A DNA stretch of 64,000 nt from Pleurotus djamor (GCA_029747585.1 JAPEVF010000178.1:1-64000), one strand, 5' to 3'; numbered from the stretch's first letter, positions 23,222-34,826 are shown. Notes: a model not told the origin generated them from the sequence alone. Translations and numbers: made by a program.

Positions 23222-24690
23222 CATTGGCCATTCATCCAACGCTCCTTGTCCGAAACGAAAGAAGCTGGTGTTGCCAGCGTCAACGGCTAGGATGATGATG
23301 ATCCTTCCCCCCGCCATGAGCGTTGCGAAGGGGTTTGGTTTGTGGGGTTGCAGCGCGTTGTTCTGAGGAAGGAACTGGAGGTACCACGCCCGCTGAGTGA
23401 GTAAGGGTAGAGGGTTGTTTAGCCTCGAGCCTCTGTTATCGAGGGAGCGGAGGTGGAAGCTCTGGCATCGCTTCGAAGAGGGCATCCAACTCGTGAAGAG
23501 TGGGCATGGGTGTCGTACGAGTACTAGACGGCACGGTGAGTATGGTCGCAATAAATAGACCTTAGGAACATACTGAATAACTGCGAGACCAAAATGTGAG
23601 GGTGGCGGCGAAGCTTTCTTAGACGGGGTGGTTGGTTTGTAGATATGGAAGAAGAAACGATAGCGTGGGGCATCTCCGGGTTGGTCTTTATGTGTAGAGA
23701 TGCGTCGTGACCCAAGGGTATAAGAGCTATAGAGGTAATCTTCGAAGAGAAAGTAAGGGCGCGGAATGGGTGAGGAAACGCAGAGTGCACACCATAGTCA
23801 GCCGGGATCTTGTCCGGGTGGACACCACCAGTCACGCCATAGTTGATGCCAGTAGCTCTCGAACCACCGACAGGGAACCACGCAGCCAAAACTGGATGCC
23901 TGGCGATTTGGGGATAGGTTACTACAGGCTTCATGGCGTAGCCAAGGGGTTTTAGGTACGCGTAGACCCGATGGCGTTCGAGTGTCAGGCTTTTTCGTCG
24001 GGATCATTTCGCTGGAGGTTTGCTGAACGGACATAGGCATCCCCGCGAGTTTTTCAGACTGTCATGATTCGGTTTCTTTGATGGCCCCATTTTCGCGTTT
24101 ACGGCAAAGCGAAACTCGCACTTTCAATGAGCTATACGGCCTCTTCTGGCAGGAGCTCGATTCGCTTGACCGGCTGCCCAGTCAACTGCTGGACTCGGTT
24201 CGCAGAATTCCCCATCGCGGAAAAGTGGCTCCTTCGCGACAGCGCTACAGGAGCTCGTCAAGTTGCTGGATAGCATGTCCCATAGATTATCCGCAGTGCT
24301 GTTCGTTAAAATAAGCAGCGGATTTCAGAGGCAGAGCGTAAAAATGCACCAGAACGAACACCATGTCCTTCTCAGCGTGTCCGCTTTGACGCTGTGGGCT
24401 CTGTCCAATCCACGAAGTAGCCCAGAGCCTCCTCATACTTCTGAATCGCATTCCTTTCCCCCTCGTCGCGGGAATCGATGGAAGATGAACGTTTTAACAG
24501 TCACGCTGTATGAATCATGGATTGAGCAAATAGAAGATAAAATCAGAAAGGAAACACCGATTCTTACGACACCAGCTTCGTTAAATCGGCAGCGTCCTAG
24601 TCTTCTGAAGAGTTTCCATCCTATCTCTCCGCATCGAGCGCGTTTTGGGGCATGGAATTTGGGATGCTGAGGGTATGGTCGACTTGAAAG
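23222..24690 (-). pseudogene. Decayed copy B of tRNA-splicing endonuclease subunit SEN54
   Basis: Tandem neighbour of copy A. Reading the - strand: a Sen54-like N-terminal segment (NALDAERDRMETLQK) near 24.6 kb; RIELLPEEAV*LIES, where a TAG replaces the expected Tyr codon; EKLAGMPMSVQQ; then, after a frame change, LERHRVYAYLKPLGYAMK. YRFFFHIYKPTTPSKKASPP and FGLAVIQ splice to TRTTPMPTLHELDALFEAMP. The C-terminal exon reads AVDAGNTSFFRFGQGALDEW. It is more complete than copy A but also carries a nonsense codon and a frameshift, so it is not functional as read. The substitutions separating A and B largely preserve amino-acid type, suggesting divergence under coding constraint before or between decay events. 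Confidence 0.75.
23253..23287. repeat. 35-bp exact direct repeat, copy 2
   Basis: Partner of 21802-21836. It lies inside the C-terminal exon of SEN54 copy B. Confidence 0.9.
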
Positions 24691-24859
24691 ATTGAGGACG
24701 ACTGGCCGGAAGCAAATTTGGTTGTTCCGTTTTATCTAAGCGCCCGATGAATTTTCTTATCTGATACGATCCTCTGTTCTTTCGGCTCGGCTTTCGATCA
24801 CTTGCATCCCCCAGCATCATCCTCCTGAACTCCTCCTCGTACTTTTCGTTCAATAAGCC

Positions 24860-25833
24860 GACCAAAAGACGGAGAAGCACCTCCTTCTACTCAATTGCTG
24901 GTTGTATGAGATATCCTTCTACTCCTTGCTCAAATGCTAACCTCAACTTTGTTAGGCAGACGGATTCGTTGGCACCTCTGTCATCGACCTGCTTTCCTCC
25001 CAATAAACACGGTCAAGACGCGTCGAAAATCAGCGCAAGGCTTTCTGAAGGCTGGTGGACTGAAGGGTGTAGAGGTAGCGTGGGCGTCGGAAGTGCCCTG
25101 GAGGTGAGTAGCCTATCGTTGTGTTCGAGAACACCACCGCGCTGACAGCTGACATTTCGCTACGCAGTGGCTGTTTTCTTTTCAACGTACGGTACTTTGA
25201 AGAGAAACTCATTAATGTGAGGACACCTAGCCCTAGCGAGCCATGTCTTCGTTGCGTCCATCGGAGAGGTCATACCTTGTCTCATTTGCGTTCCCACTGA
25301 AGTCGTGAAAACGCAAACGCAAACGCTTGCTTGGTCTTCCGCAAGAATCACCTTCTTCAAATCATGGCTGGCGCGGTTAGTTGTCGTGGCTTCGGTATCA
25401 CAACAATGAGAGAGGTGCGCCCCCTCGGACCCCAGCTCTCCGTCTGATTTCGGATTGATCGATTGTCTCTCATAGAAGCCATTTACCTCCATCCAATTTC
25501 CCCCTCACGAACCACTGAAAATCCAGATTATCGGGCGTGCGAGACGTCAACCTCGCCCCCACGAAGTGGCTGTATGCGGAAGCTTCGCTGGTGGCTTCTC
25601 AGCAGCTGTGACAACACCATTGCGACGTACTCAAGGCATTAATCATGCTCTCGAGACCTCCGAAAATCCACCACCATCCCTTATTGTGTGCGTCCGAGCT
25701 ACTCAGCTATTCATAGGACCGAGCTTTGTTCGCCGGCTTTGCTCCCCGACTACTTTGGATATCCGCTAGTGGTGGTGGTATTTTAGGCACGCACGAGCTC
25801 GCTTCACAGAGTATGGTATCGATTTCGGCGTAG
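24860..25833 (+). pseudogene. Decayed mitochondrial S-adenosylmethionine carrier (Pet8/Sam5-like)
   Basis: Remains of a mitochondrial carrier family protein. Repeat 1 is visible as GFVGTSVIDLL, then PINTVKTR (PxDxxKxR signature with Asp changed to Asn), then KSAQGFLKAGGLKG. Repeat 2 reads GEVIPCLICVPTEVVKTQTQ, close to the VPTEVVKQ signature specific to SAM carriers. Repeat 3 reads GGFSAAVTTPL; one extra base must be ignored to continue D-V-L-K. The end reads ALFAGFAPRLLWISASGGG and stops at 25831-25833. At least three frame changes are needed, and one falls directly after repeat 1. An intact copy is expected elsewhere, since mitochondrial SAM import is normally essential for respiration. Confidence 0.72.
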
Positions 25834-26273
25834 GTAAGCCTCCCAGCGTGATCAAATGTCTTCCAGTCAGTGATATTAATATCGTACACTGCCCAGATAG
25901 GTGCTCTAATTTTAACCAGCGGTAACGCGGCTGCTCGAACCGTTTATCCGAGCACTCCCTCTCCGAGTCGGATCGTTCCTATCACGCCTGCTGCTGTTGC
26001 TCAGATGTATGGTTGATTCCATCAGCTTGTGCTGTTCACGAGCTAACTTTCGTACAGCAGTGATGCCAACAGCGAAGACATCACAGTCCGCTCCAGTTGA
26101 TGGAAATACCGTCATTCGCGGCATCGTTCGTCTCTGCCTCATCGCACCTCTCCGCTGATGAGGCAGAACTGTTTCGTGATCATCTCAGGTGTTCTCAAAT
26201 CAGATCATGGAGAAACCCCCCCCGGCATACTCTACGCGTCATTCAGGAGTATCCATACCCGCTCTCGACGCGA
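25834..26273. other. Intergenic, no gene recognised
   Basis: About 440 bp upstream of the first MDR copy. Open frames on both strands show no motif. Confidence 0.45.
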
Positions 26274-26280
26274 TATAAAA
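26274..26280 (+). promoter_or_regulatory. TATA box of MDR copy 1
   Basis: TATAAAA 89 bp before the ATG at 26363. Confidence 0.4.
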
Positions 26281-26362
26281 GCAGGTCCCCAGTCGATAGC
26301 GAGATCCTCACAGCCCACTCCAGCTCCCCTCTTCAGACTCACTCAAATCCTCACCTATTCAA

Positions 26363-28069
26363 ATGGTCGCAATCACCAACAAACGTCTTCTGTTCAAACA
26401 GGTTCCCACCCAGGGTATGTGTTGACACTGTCGTTTCTGAATTGTCTGATGATGGATATGTCAGGTCGGCCCGTTCCGGGTGAAACCACCGTCTACGATG
26501 CTAGCCAAACGATTGATTTGGACACTGTCCCCTTGAACGGCGGTTTCCTGGTCAAGACTTTATAGAGTACGTCTCCCTCGACTACTGGATTTACTCAAGG
26601 ATGGTGGTTTCTGGAGGACCGTTCACCGGTATTGTAAGTATCATCCAGGTCGTTCGTCGGCATTTGCTGACGCGTATGATGTAGCCTCACATCCCACTTG
26701 ATGGACCGTAGGTGACTTCGCTGTCTCATTGTTCGTCAAATTCATGACGTAAAATAGAGTTCAAAACTACGGCGTTGGTGTCGTCCTACGCTCGGAAGTT
26801 TGTATTTCCTTCCTTATATGAACATACAAAGACACTCATGGTTTCCTCCTTCATAGAACCCGAACTACAAGCCCGGACAGCACGTATATCACCTACATGC
26901 CTTCTTCCGTACGTCTCAAGTCTCATTTCCCGCATCTTCGGCTTTGGCTTCAGCTAACTCGCGATGTCTCAGCCTTCGAAGAGTACTTCGTGGTTTCGAA
27001 GGACGAACACTGGATGGTGATCAACAACTCGGAAAACATCCCCTGGTCCAACTACCTCAGCGTCCTGGGGATGGCTGGTTAGTACACGCTTAAGAAGTTT
27101 ACTCAGACCGGCTGACGAGCCNTTTTTTCAGGTCAAACTGCGTATCTTGGATGGAAAGCGTTCGCCAAGCCAAAGAAGGTACGAAAACGATCCACGCCGT
27201 CGTTCGAGCCGTCCATCTTACCATTTCCCAGGGTGAAGTCGTCTTCATTAGCTCTGCTGCAGGTTTGTTCCCGTTCCGATCACATTTGAGCAATTCTCAC
27301 CGCTCAGTCGTATTTTGTTCCAGGAACTGTTGGCTCGTACGTACCATCGTTCTTACCATTCAGCTCCGAAGACCAAGCGTGCTACTTTGCAGTGTCGTCG
27401 CGCAGTTTGCTAAACTCGACGGTCTCAAAGTCATAGGCTCTGCGGGAAGTGACGACAAAGTCAAGCTTCTCCAAGATCTCGGAGTCGACGTTGCTTTCAA
27501 CTATAAAAATTCAAATATGAATGAAGTTCTGGCTCAACACGGACCCATCGACATGTATGATTTCGTTTTCAGTTTGAAGTTCGTGGTATCTAACCTCCGT
27601 GATCTCTAGTTTCTGGGATAACGTCGGCGGTGAGGCATTAGAAGCTGCCTTGAACGCTACCAACAGACACGCCCGATTCATCGTAAGCCCTCCCTCTCTC
27701 TTCACCTCCAACTCGCCGTTGACGACGAGTCCTTCAGGAATGCGGTATGAGGAGATACTCCTAACCCCTACTTCGTTAAGGTCAGAGTTCGTTTTTGAAC
27801 CTGATCGATCGTGTTTCCTAACGACGAACCCCCAGAATCTCCGTTTTATCGTCCACAAGTCTATCTCTCTGAACGGCTTTGTGGTACCTGAGCTCATGCA
27901 ACCCGATGCAATGGCAGAGTTCTACGAAAACGTCCCTAAACTCGTGGCGAACGGCAGTATCACGGCGTTTGAAGATATCAGGGAAGGATTTGAGAAAGGA
28001 AGGGAGACTTTTGTGGAGGCTATGGTTGGGCATAACGGAGGGAAGGTGATACTCAAGATAGCTGACTAG
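26363..28069 (+). pseudogene. MDR-family NADPH oxidoreductase (2-alkenal/prostaglandin reductase-like), copy 1, disrupted
   Basis: Medium-chain dehydrogenase/reductase without zinc ligands, related to alkenal double-bond reductases that reduce C=C bonds of reactive enals. The ATG at 26363 gives MVAITNKRLLFKQVPTQG. Then come RPVPGETTVYDASQ, YGVGVVLRSE, GQTAYLGWKAFAKPKK, the nucleotide-binding loop AAGTVGS, GLKVIGSAGSDDKVKLL, FWDNVGGEALEAAL and the C-terminus AMVGHNGGKVILKIAD. About ten introns. Compared with copy 2 it has a 5-nt insertion at about 26563, creating a TAG in exon 2 just before YVSLD. It also has a 5-nt deletion in the exon after ECGMR near 27745. Two independent out-of-frame indels make a pseudogene more likely than sequencing error. 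Confidence 0.75.
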
Positions 28070-28473
28070 GAAGGAGAGTAGTTTCGGTACTTCTTCATTT
28101 CAAGTATCGGCAGGCGATATTTATATTGATCAAGGATGTGTTCCTCAGCTCGCTTGTTTTCAGGAAAGCGCACTTACTCTCCCCCATCACAGATTCCCAA
28201 GCCATCTTTTTCACATCCTTCGTATAACTCCTTCAAGCAAGACTTAAACGTTCAACTCTCCAATGAGGTGGCGAAAGATGTTCCTGGGTTAAGTTTCGCA
28301 GAGGCGCATCAGCAACCCAACGTTCGACTCAGGTTCGACTTGAAGGGTTTCACACTTCTATCATCATTTCTTATCTTACGTGACGCGTCTTTGCTCTCTA
28401 AAGATACCTCGGCATATCCCCTTACGTGGGCCTTCGGCACATTTCCTTGCCTATCGGAACGACAGCCTTCTCA
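28070..28473. other. Intergenic, promoter of MDR copy 2
   Basis: About 400 bp between the tandem MDR copies. A long open frame crosses it but has no motif and runs into the next gene out of frame, so I treat it as chance. Confidence 0.5.
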
Positions 28474-28480
28474 TATAAAG
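28474..28480 (+). promoter_or_regulatory. TATA box of MDR copy 2
   Basis: TATAAAG 48 bp before the ATG at 28522. Confidence 0.45.
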
Positions 28481-28521
28481 CTGGTTAACATGACTCACAC
28501 TAGCTTCCTTGATCTCGAGAA

Positions 28522-30266
28522 ATGGTTGCACGCGCTAACACCCGTCTTGTTTTCAACAAAGTCCCTTCCCAAGGTAAGCCCGATCTCAACCTACCTCTTC
28601 ATCGTGTAACGGGATTGGTACTCACCTAAGCTTTCAGGTCTACCCGTTCCGGGTGAGACGACGATCTACGACGCCAGCCAGACTATCGACCTTGATGATA
28701 CACCTTTAAACGGGGGATTTTTGGTGAAGACATTGTGTGTGTCTCTGGATGTCTACGCCTACGCCAGGATGGTAGCTGCTGGAGGAAAGTGGGCGGGTTT
28801 GGTAAGCTCTCTTTCTACTTCCCAATCCACCTTTATGGCTCATCGATCCGGTATAGCCTCCGATTCCTTTAGGTGGACCGTACGTGCTTCCTCTGCGTGG
28901 ATCGTGGTCACACCGTCAGCTAACACGAGACCTTCAGAGTTGAAAATTACGGCGTTGGGGTCGTTCTCCGCTCGGAGGTATTTTACTTCTTCCCTCAACC
29001 TTCTTCCCACTCGCTAAGGGATCTTCCCTTTCCTAGAATCCAAACTTCAAGATCGGCGAGCACGTCTACAATTCTCAGGCATTTTTTCGTGAGTCATTCA
29101 CCATCAGGTAGTATCAAAACGTCTCACGATTGGTATCTCCTTACGTTGCAATTTAGCCTTTCAGGAATACTTCGTCGTTTCTGATGAAGAACACTGGATG
29201 GTCCTCAACAATGCCGAAAATATTCCGTGGTCTAACTACGTGAGCGTCGTTGGGATGCCAGGCGAGTAACAACCTCGTCCGCCTTCCGGACCAGACCATT
29301 GAATGAACAACATTTACTCTAGGACAAACGGCTTACCTCGGATGGAAAGCATTTGCGAAGCCCAAAAAGGTACGTTTTGTCCAGCTCTCTGTGAACCACC
29401 TCATTATTTTCCCGTAGGGCGAAGTTGCTTTTGTGAGCTCGGGTGCAGGTATGCTCCGAATGCACACCACTCTTTACTAAACTTTGACCACGCTCTGCCT
29501 AGGAACCGTTGGCTCGTATGTACCTTTTCAATTTTTCACGGTTTCGTTTCGCTGACATGACCATTCGTCATGAAGTGTCGTGGCGCAACTAGCCAAGCTG
29601 GACGGCCTCAAAGTCATCGCTTCAGTCGGAAGCGATGATAAAGTCAAACTGCTCGAATCTCTCGGCGTGGACGTCGCCTTCAACTACAAAACCACGAAGA
29701 TAAGTGACGTTCTGGCCGAACACGGTCCCATTGATCTGTAGGACTTAATTTACCCACCCCACTTTCTACTAACTAACCTATTTGTGTCCGTTCTCTTCAG
29801 CTACTGGGACAACGTCGGCGGCGAAACTCTAGAAGCCGCATTGGGCGCTGCAAATAGATATGCGCGGTTTATTGTAAGTGTCCTACTGCTCGCTCAATCG
29901 AACCTCTTCTAACGATACTTCAGGAATGTGGGATGCTGTCGAGTTTACCGGCCAATCCCTATTTTATCAAGGTGAGACTCTTCAATTCCTGTCGATTTCA
30001 CTTTTGGTCTCAAATAAGTTTACAACACAATTTTTTTTAGAATTTATTCCTCATCGTCGCAAAGGCCATCACATTAACCGGATTCGGAATTGATGAAACC
30101 AGATGCTATGGCTGATTTCTACGAAACGGTCCCGAAGCTGATTGCCAACGGAAGCCTCAAAGCAATCGAAGATATTCAAGAAGGATTTGAGAAAGGCGGA
30201 GAGGCCTTGGTAGAGTCAATGGCCGGTCACAACGGAGGAAAAGTCATTCTGAAGATAGCCGATTAA
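28522..30266 (+). pseudogene. MDR-family NADPH oxidoreductase, copy 2, probably frameshifted
   Basis: Tandem paralogue of the preceding gene with the same exon plan. The ATG at 28522 gives MVARANTRLVFNKVPSQG. Then LPVPGETTIYDASQ, KTLCVSLDVYAYARM, YGVGVVLRSE, GQTAYLGWKAFAKPKK, GEVAFVSSGAG|GTVGS, GLKVIASVGSDDKVKLLE, YWDNVGGETLEAAL and the end GHNGGKVILKIAD. It is cleaner than copy 1, and exon 2 is intact where copy 1 has its stop. In the last exon, after ITLTGF, eight bases are missing relative to copy 1 (F-V-V-P-E-L-M becomes F then E-L-M out of frame). One intron, after VVGMPG, begins with GC instead of GT. If the 8-bp loss is an assembly artefact, the gene would be functional. Confidence 0.65.
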
Positions 30267-30331
30267 TGATAAACTAAAAGGTACAGGGTATTATATGCGT
30301 AGCAGGACGAATTTCCTTGGATGAATGAACA

Positions 30332-32326
30332 TCATGGTTTTGGCCCCAAGCGAAGAATCACTCTGGGACCCTTCTTAACAGGTGGACCGTCCTCAGGTGT
30401 GGAATCCAAGCTCGATAACGAGGACTCGTCCGAGCTATCAGCGTGTGCCGGTGGAGACTCTGAGACAGCAGTGTCCTTGGTCTTTCCTTGTGGTGATTGT
30501 GACTTGGAGTTTGCTTGAGCGACGGGTTGTGTTTTCCGCTCGCGAAGCTGTCGTGTTGATGTAGCTACCGGGACCGAAGGTCGTGAATTACGCGTGAGCT
30601 GTGGGATTTCTGCTTCCAGCGCTGCGAAGTGTTCCAACAAGTTTGCGACCCAAGGTGTTGATGGCGTGGACAACGAAGGTCGTCCGCCCCGTTTCTTCTT
30701 CGTAGCCTTCTCTATCTGGAGTACAGTAGACATTAGTGACAGCTCGGTGAGTAGATTGGATGAAGGAACCGTACCTCATCAAGATTCTCCGGACTCCACC
30801 AGTTGTCGTCGACTTTGACAACATCACCGACTAATCCACAGAGGTGGGCCAGAGTACCACTGATCAGGGCACGATCGCTGTAGCCTCCTTCAAGGACGCT
30901 AATGAGACGGCCCCGTGTGTATTGATCGCTGAATTTACGGACGTCCTGGGTAAACCGATGATAAAAGCTAGTAGGGACTTTTCGATCGTGTCGTGACATT
31001 GAGGTGTACTCATGTTCGCAAGCGTCGAAACCACAGCTACAGAGTGGGTTAGCAAAAGGTATGAGTCTAGCCGGCGACATGCGTACCTAATGAAGATCAT
31101 GACGTCTTCTCCAGGACCGCCGGTGGTATCTAGGAAGTCCTTGGCCTTATGCATGATGCGGCGGTACCGATTGGGGTAGAGATCATTCCAAAAATGATCT
31201 TCGGACGTGTACTTCTAAAGATGCACGTTCTCGATGTGTTGCCCGTGGTTTTCGTGTATGGACACAGAAGCCGCTTGGACTAGCTCAAGCTTTCCATCCT
31301 GGAAGGAAGATGTGAGCTTCGATACTTCTTGGATTAGCACGGCCCGAAAGATTACGTACCTCACACGGATAGGAAAGGATGTCGTGTAGAGATCCGTAAT
31401 AGACCTTTGGGCCGATTTTCGTAGGCGGCGCGCCGCCTTCTGATTCGAGGGTTTGACGGTACGTCTCTTCGTTGATCTGCCAGACTATGGACTGCGTTCC
31501 GTTACCTAGCTAGCCTCAGTATCAATGACTCAAGAATTAGCCTGAGACTTACCATGATGCAAATCTATGTCAAATATGACAATGCGTTTGATGTTGTGTT
31601 GAAGGTGAGCTACGATAACTCGGAATCAGTGAAGAGATAAAAGAAGTAGAGGATGAGGGCCGCACCATGAGCAGCAGCGACCGCGACATTATTCACGAAG
31701 CAAAATCCTGAAGGTGTATCCTCCCCACAATGATGTCCTGGTGGGCGGATGGCAACGAATGCACGGCTGGGATCCTCAGGATTAAGGACGGAGTCCACAG
31801 CTTGACAGATGGTGCCCAGCGCTCCTTGGATAGCGTTTATAGAGCTAGGGCATACTGACATGCTTTCAAACTTGTGGCATGGGTACGTGATTGGAGAAAG
31901 CTCACAGTAAAGATCGCCTTGTGAAAGGCCGTCTGGTATTTCAGATTCTCCATTCGCAATCTTCGTCCGACTATCCCTAGCCCAAGAGAGCAGCTTTTCC
32001 AAGTATTTATCCGCTTCTATATCTCCGTGAACAAACTTGATGGCAGGATGGTTCAAGAGTGCCGCGGTAGCTGAGCTGTGCACGACGCGAAGCACTTGAG
32101 GGTGAGTTGGACCGAGATTTATACGTTCAAATGCCGTAGCTAGGTCAGAGTCATCTTCTACTTTGGTGGATGAGCGGGATTCTTCAAGACGAGACAAGGC
32201 TGACGCGAGGCCGACGGTGACAGCTCGAAGTCGTTCAGGGCGTTCCACAATCAATGATGTATCCTTGGAACGGATAAATTGATGTTCATAGCAAGCAGCT
32301 TGTAAGAATGCAGATGCAGAGGCCAT
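30332..32326 (-). CDS. Hos3-like class II histone deacetylase
   Basis: Zinc-dependent deacetylase removing acetyl groups from lysines of histones or other proteins. The ATG at 32326 starts MASASAFLQAACYEHQF, then the early motif IVERPERLRAV. The active site is AIRPPGHHCGEDTPSGFCF, followed by NNVAVAAAHG. The zinc-binding motif IFDIDLHHGNGTQ spans the next exon junctions. A later exon gives SCGFDACEHE, the second zinc Asp region, and then LEGGYSDRAL. The catalytic domain resembles yeast Hos3 more than Rpd3 or Hda1, from RPPGHHCGEDTP. The C-terminal 100 residues are low-complexity, rich in Ser, Pro and Lys (KKKRGGRPS, ESPPAHADSSDESS). About eight exons and roughly 560 residues. The frame is open with all key residues present. 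It is a stable gene between decayed copies and an SDR pair. Confidence 0.87.
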
Positions 32327-33316
32327 TGCGAGTCCCTTGAGTGAATGGTGGTCGTGGGTGAAAGGGAAGAAGATGAGGCTGAGGTCAAGCTTGGTTGAGG
32401 CCTCTTTGATCGGGTTTCGCGTGACGTCATATCACATGACAAGTAACTAGGACGAGGCGCCGACCGCGTCCTTGCCCTCTGAAACCCCTTCGGAACTTGT
32501 GAACTGCGATTGTAGTCGCTATCTTTGACGATGATTCCTGGATGTACCTTGTAAATTGATGAGAAGGGTTGAGAAGCTTTTTGGTTGGTGTCGCACTTTT
32601 CAGACGTTGAATGGCATGATCCATCTAAATATTCTCTTAGCGAGCCAAAAGATACTCAATGGCAGACGAATGGACTTTTTTACCCTATATCTCGTCAATT
32701 TCAGGGGATACGCTCACCTCAAAATAATTTTTACGGTGCATTTACCAATCCGACCGACACTTTTTAGTGGGCAGACCACAACGGCTTGGAGGTACTTAGC
32801 ACATGACTGTGGCAGGCGAGGGACGCGCTGGGCTTGGTCTCTGCTCGTGCTTGCAGCTTCTACGAGTTCTTGAGAGTTGATGGTTGTGACTAATTGGATT
32901 CGCCACTCGCGTACTACAACTCTCCACAAGGTACGCATTTTTCCGCGTTCTCTCATAACTCCATGGTTTTCACTTGGTTCGAATGTCCAGGACACGGGTG
33001 CTTGCGCGCATACCTTGATGCTGTAAGGTTGCCCTTTCGTTTAGGTTCGAATCAAGTTCGAATTCTTTGCTTTTCCCCTAGATCACGTGACTAGACGCGC
33101 GTCGCGTCAACATTCAAGAGAGGATCATCTCTCTCCCCACTTTCCTCGATCCCTACCTCCCCATCGCGCTCAAACCCCTCCTTTCGTAGTTCCTGCCACC
33201 TCCATGGTGCATTATGGGCTTTTCGGCACTCGGTCTCATGTGGAAACATGAAATTTTCATATTTATGCTTTCTTTCGTACACACCAACTCCGTTCCCCTT
33301 CGCAGCGCCGTATCTC
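32327..33316. other. Intergenic, no gene recognised
   Basis: About 1 kb upstream of the divergently read deacetylase. It holds that gene's promoter. Open frames on the + strand near 32585-33094 show no domain or convincing splice pattern. Confidence 0.45.
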
Positions 33317-33470
33317 TATAAAACGGACGTATATTCCATAGAATAAGAACAAGTTACCTTTCCCCTTCATTTTCCCTTCTCCTCAGTGTTTCTAAGCTCG
33401 CCGCTTGCCTTGCTCGCCTCCGTCTCTCTCGTCGCGTCGTTTCCTCACCAGCCAGACTTTTGTATTGCTC
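33317..33470 (+). promoter_or_regulatory. TATA box and CT-rich tract: likely + strand promoter
   Basis: TATAAAA at 33317-33323 is followed by a strongly pyrimidine-rich stretch (about 33355-33470), the usual context of transcription starts in filamentous fungi. No convincing protein follows. A possible short multi-exon reading starts at the ATG near 33620 but quickly overlaps the opposite-strand gene. Confidence 0.35.
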
Positions 33471-33825
33471 AAGACATCATCCTCGCCGCTCGTCGCTCTC
33501 GTTTTACGACCGTTTTGTTTCCTTACTCATTTTACTCACCTACTTGAACAGGTCAAGGACCGCCAGCTTGGTTAGCCGGAGGCAACCTCCTCGCGTTCAA
33601 CACATCACACAACATCACAATGCCATCCGGTCAAAGACGACCATCATGTACCCTACCCTATTAATTGGTGGTCTCGTGGCTGAATCCGCTATAGTGGGAT
33701 TCTATCTCGACCTCGAGCGCCTCAGGAAATGCGTATCTCCAATCTCTTCGAACACATTGCCATTTCTACGGATAGAATGTATCCCTAACGCGTAGGTTGA
33801 CCTACGCGTCGCAAATAAATACTGC

Positions 33826-34675
33826 TTACAACTCTCGAAGCCTGTCCAACAGAATCGCCCATTCCATCACCGTAATCCCCTTTCTCAAGGCCTCATCCCT
33901 CACAACTCGATCTCTGGTATCTTCGTTCAGTCGCACCATGGCTTTGAGGTGCTCCTCTGTCGTGATACCCAGCGTGACGAGAATGGGGGAGACATGGAGT
34001 AGTGATGGCGTACAGGATGCCAGGATGTTTCGCGCAGCCAAGGTCATCGGATTGTCGAAACTCTGCGATGATCCAGAGCCATTCCTTGTCCGTGAACCGG
34101 TGGTCTGGGAGCTCCGACTTGCCATAGGCTGCCCTGTCGATGAGGTCGCCCGAGCTGGATAGTAAGGGTCCTGTCGTCGTTCATACCCATGGGACTCGTA
34201 CGAAGCGGTCGTTTGACCATCACCTCTGCCTAACCGGCTCTGCTGCTCAAGAATTAATACGGTCGAACGGTCCTAGCACGGATGAAGCCCTCGCCTTCAC
34301 GTCAATCGCCCTGCGTTCTACACCTCTCGATGCACCCGACCATCCATGACCATGCGCAGGTACCTCGCTGATGACCTCCTCCCGCATCGCGTCACCACCC
34401 TCTTCGATCGCATAATCGTCTGGGTTAACATAATACACACTCATCCCCACCTCCGAAGACCTGCTTCCACCACCGTTAGAGCCTCCAGCATCAGCGACGT
34501 TCTCCCTCCACATCGTGACGGTCTTCTCAGGACTGTCCTCGATGATCTTCCATCTGACCATCTCAAACTGCTCCCCAAGCTTCGAAGGCTTCATCTCACC
34601 TGTCGGTCTCTTGGTGAGACTTCTCGAGTTCCCCATCGCAGGTGAATGAGTTGGTCGACGCTGTATTTCGGACAT
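33826..34675 (-). CDS. Conserved hypothetical protein with helical C-terminal domain
   Basis: No named function. The ATG at 34675 starts MSEIQRRPTHSPAMGNSR. Residues 30-60 (EQFEMVRWKIIEDSPEKT) look folded. The middle is rich in Gly, Ser, Glu and Arg and probably disordered. An intron, probably beginning after SGASR, joins to QSRLGRGDGQTTASYESHGY. The C-terminal 75 residues (ARNILASCTPSLLHVSPILV, LGITTEEHLKAMVRL, ALRKGITVMEWAILLDRL) form a helical, Leu-rich domain that I believe recurs at the C-terminus of hypothetical proteins in mushroom fungi. The exact donor site is uncertain. There is no signal peptide or membrane segment. Confidence 0.55.
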
Positions 34676-34826
34676 GGTTCTGCTGCGAATTCGTTCCGCT
34701 GGTTCGACGCGATGAGGCAGGCGCGCGCATCACAGTTTCGTGGACTGTGTTCGGGTGATAGGAATCTTCATTTGGAGATAGGAGATGACAGGAGAACACC
34801 GGAGTACAATCGAATTATCAAGACGT

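Noticed and set aside
28136..28609. 157-codon + strand frame crossing the MDR copy 2 promoter
   Set aside because: It overlaps the TATA box and the first exon of the MDR gene in another frame and has no motif.
33040..33060. GGTTCGAATC, resembling a tRNA B box
   Set aside because: No A box at the right distance upstream and no cloverleaf could be drawn.
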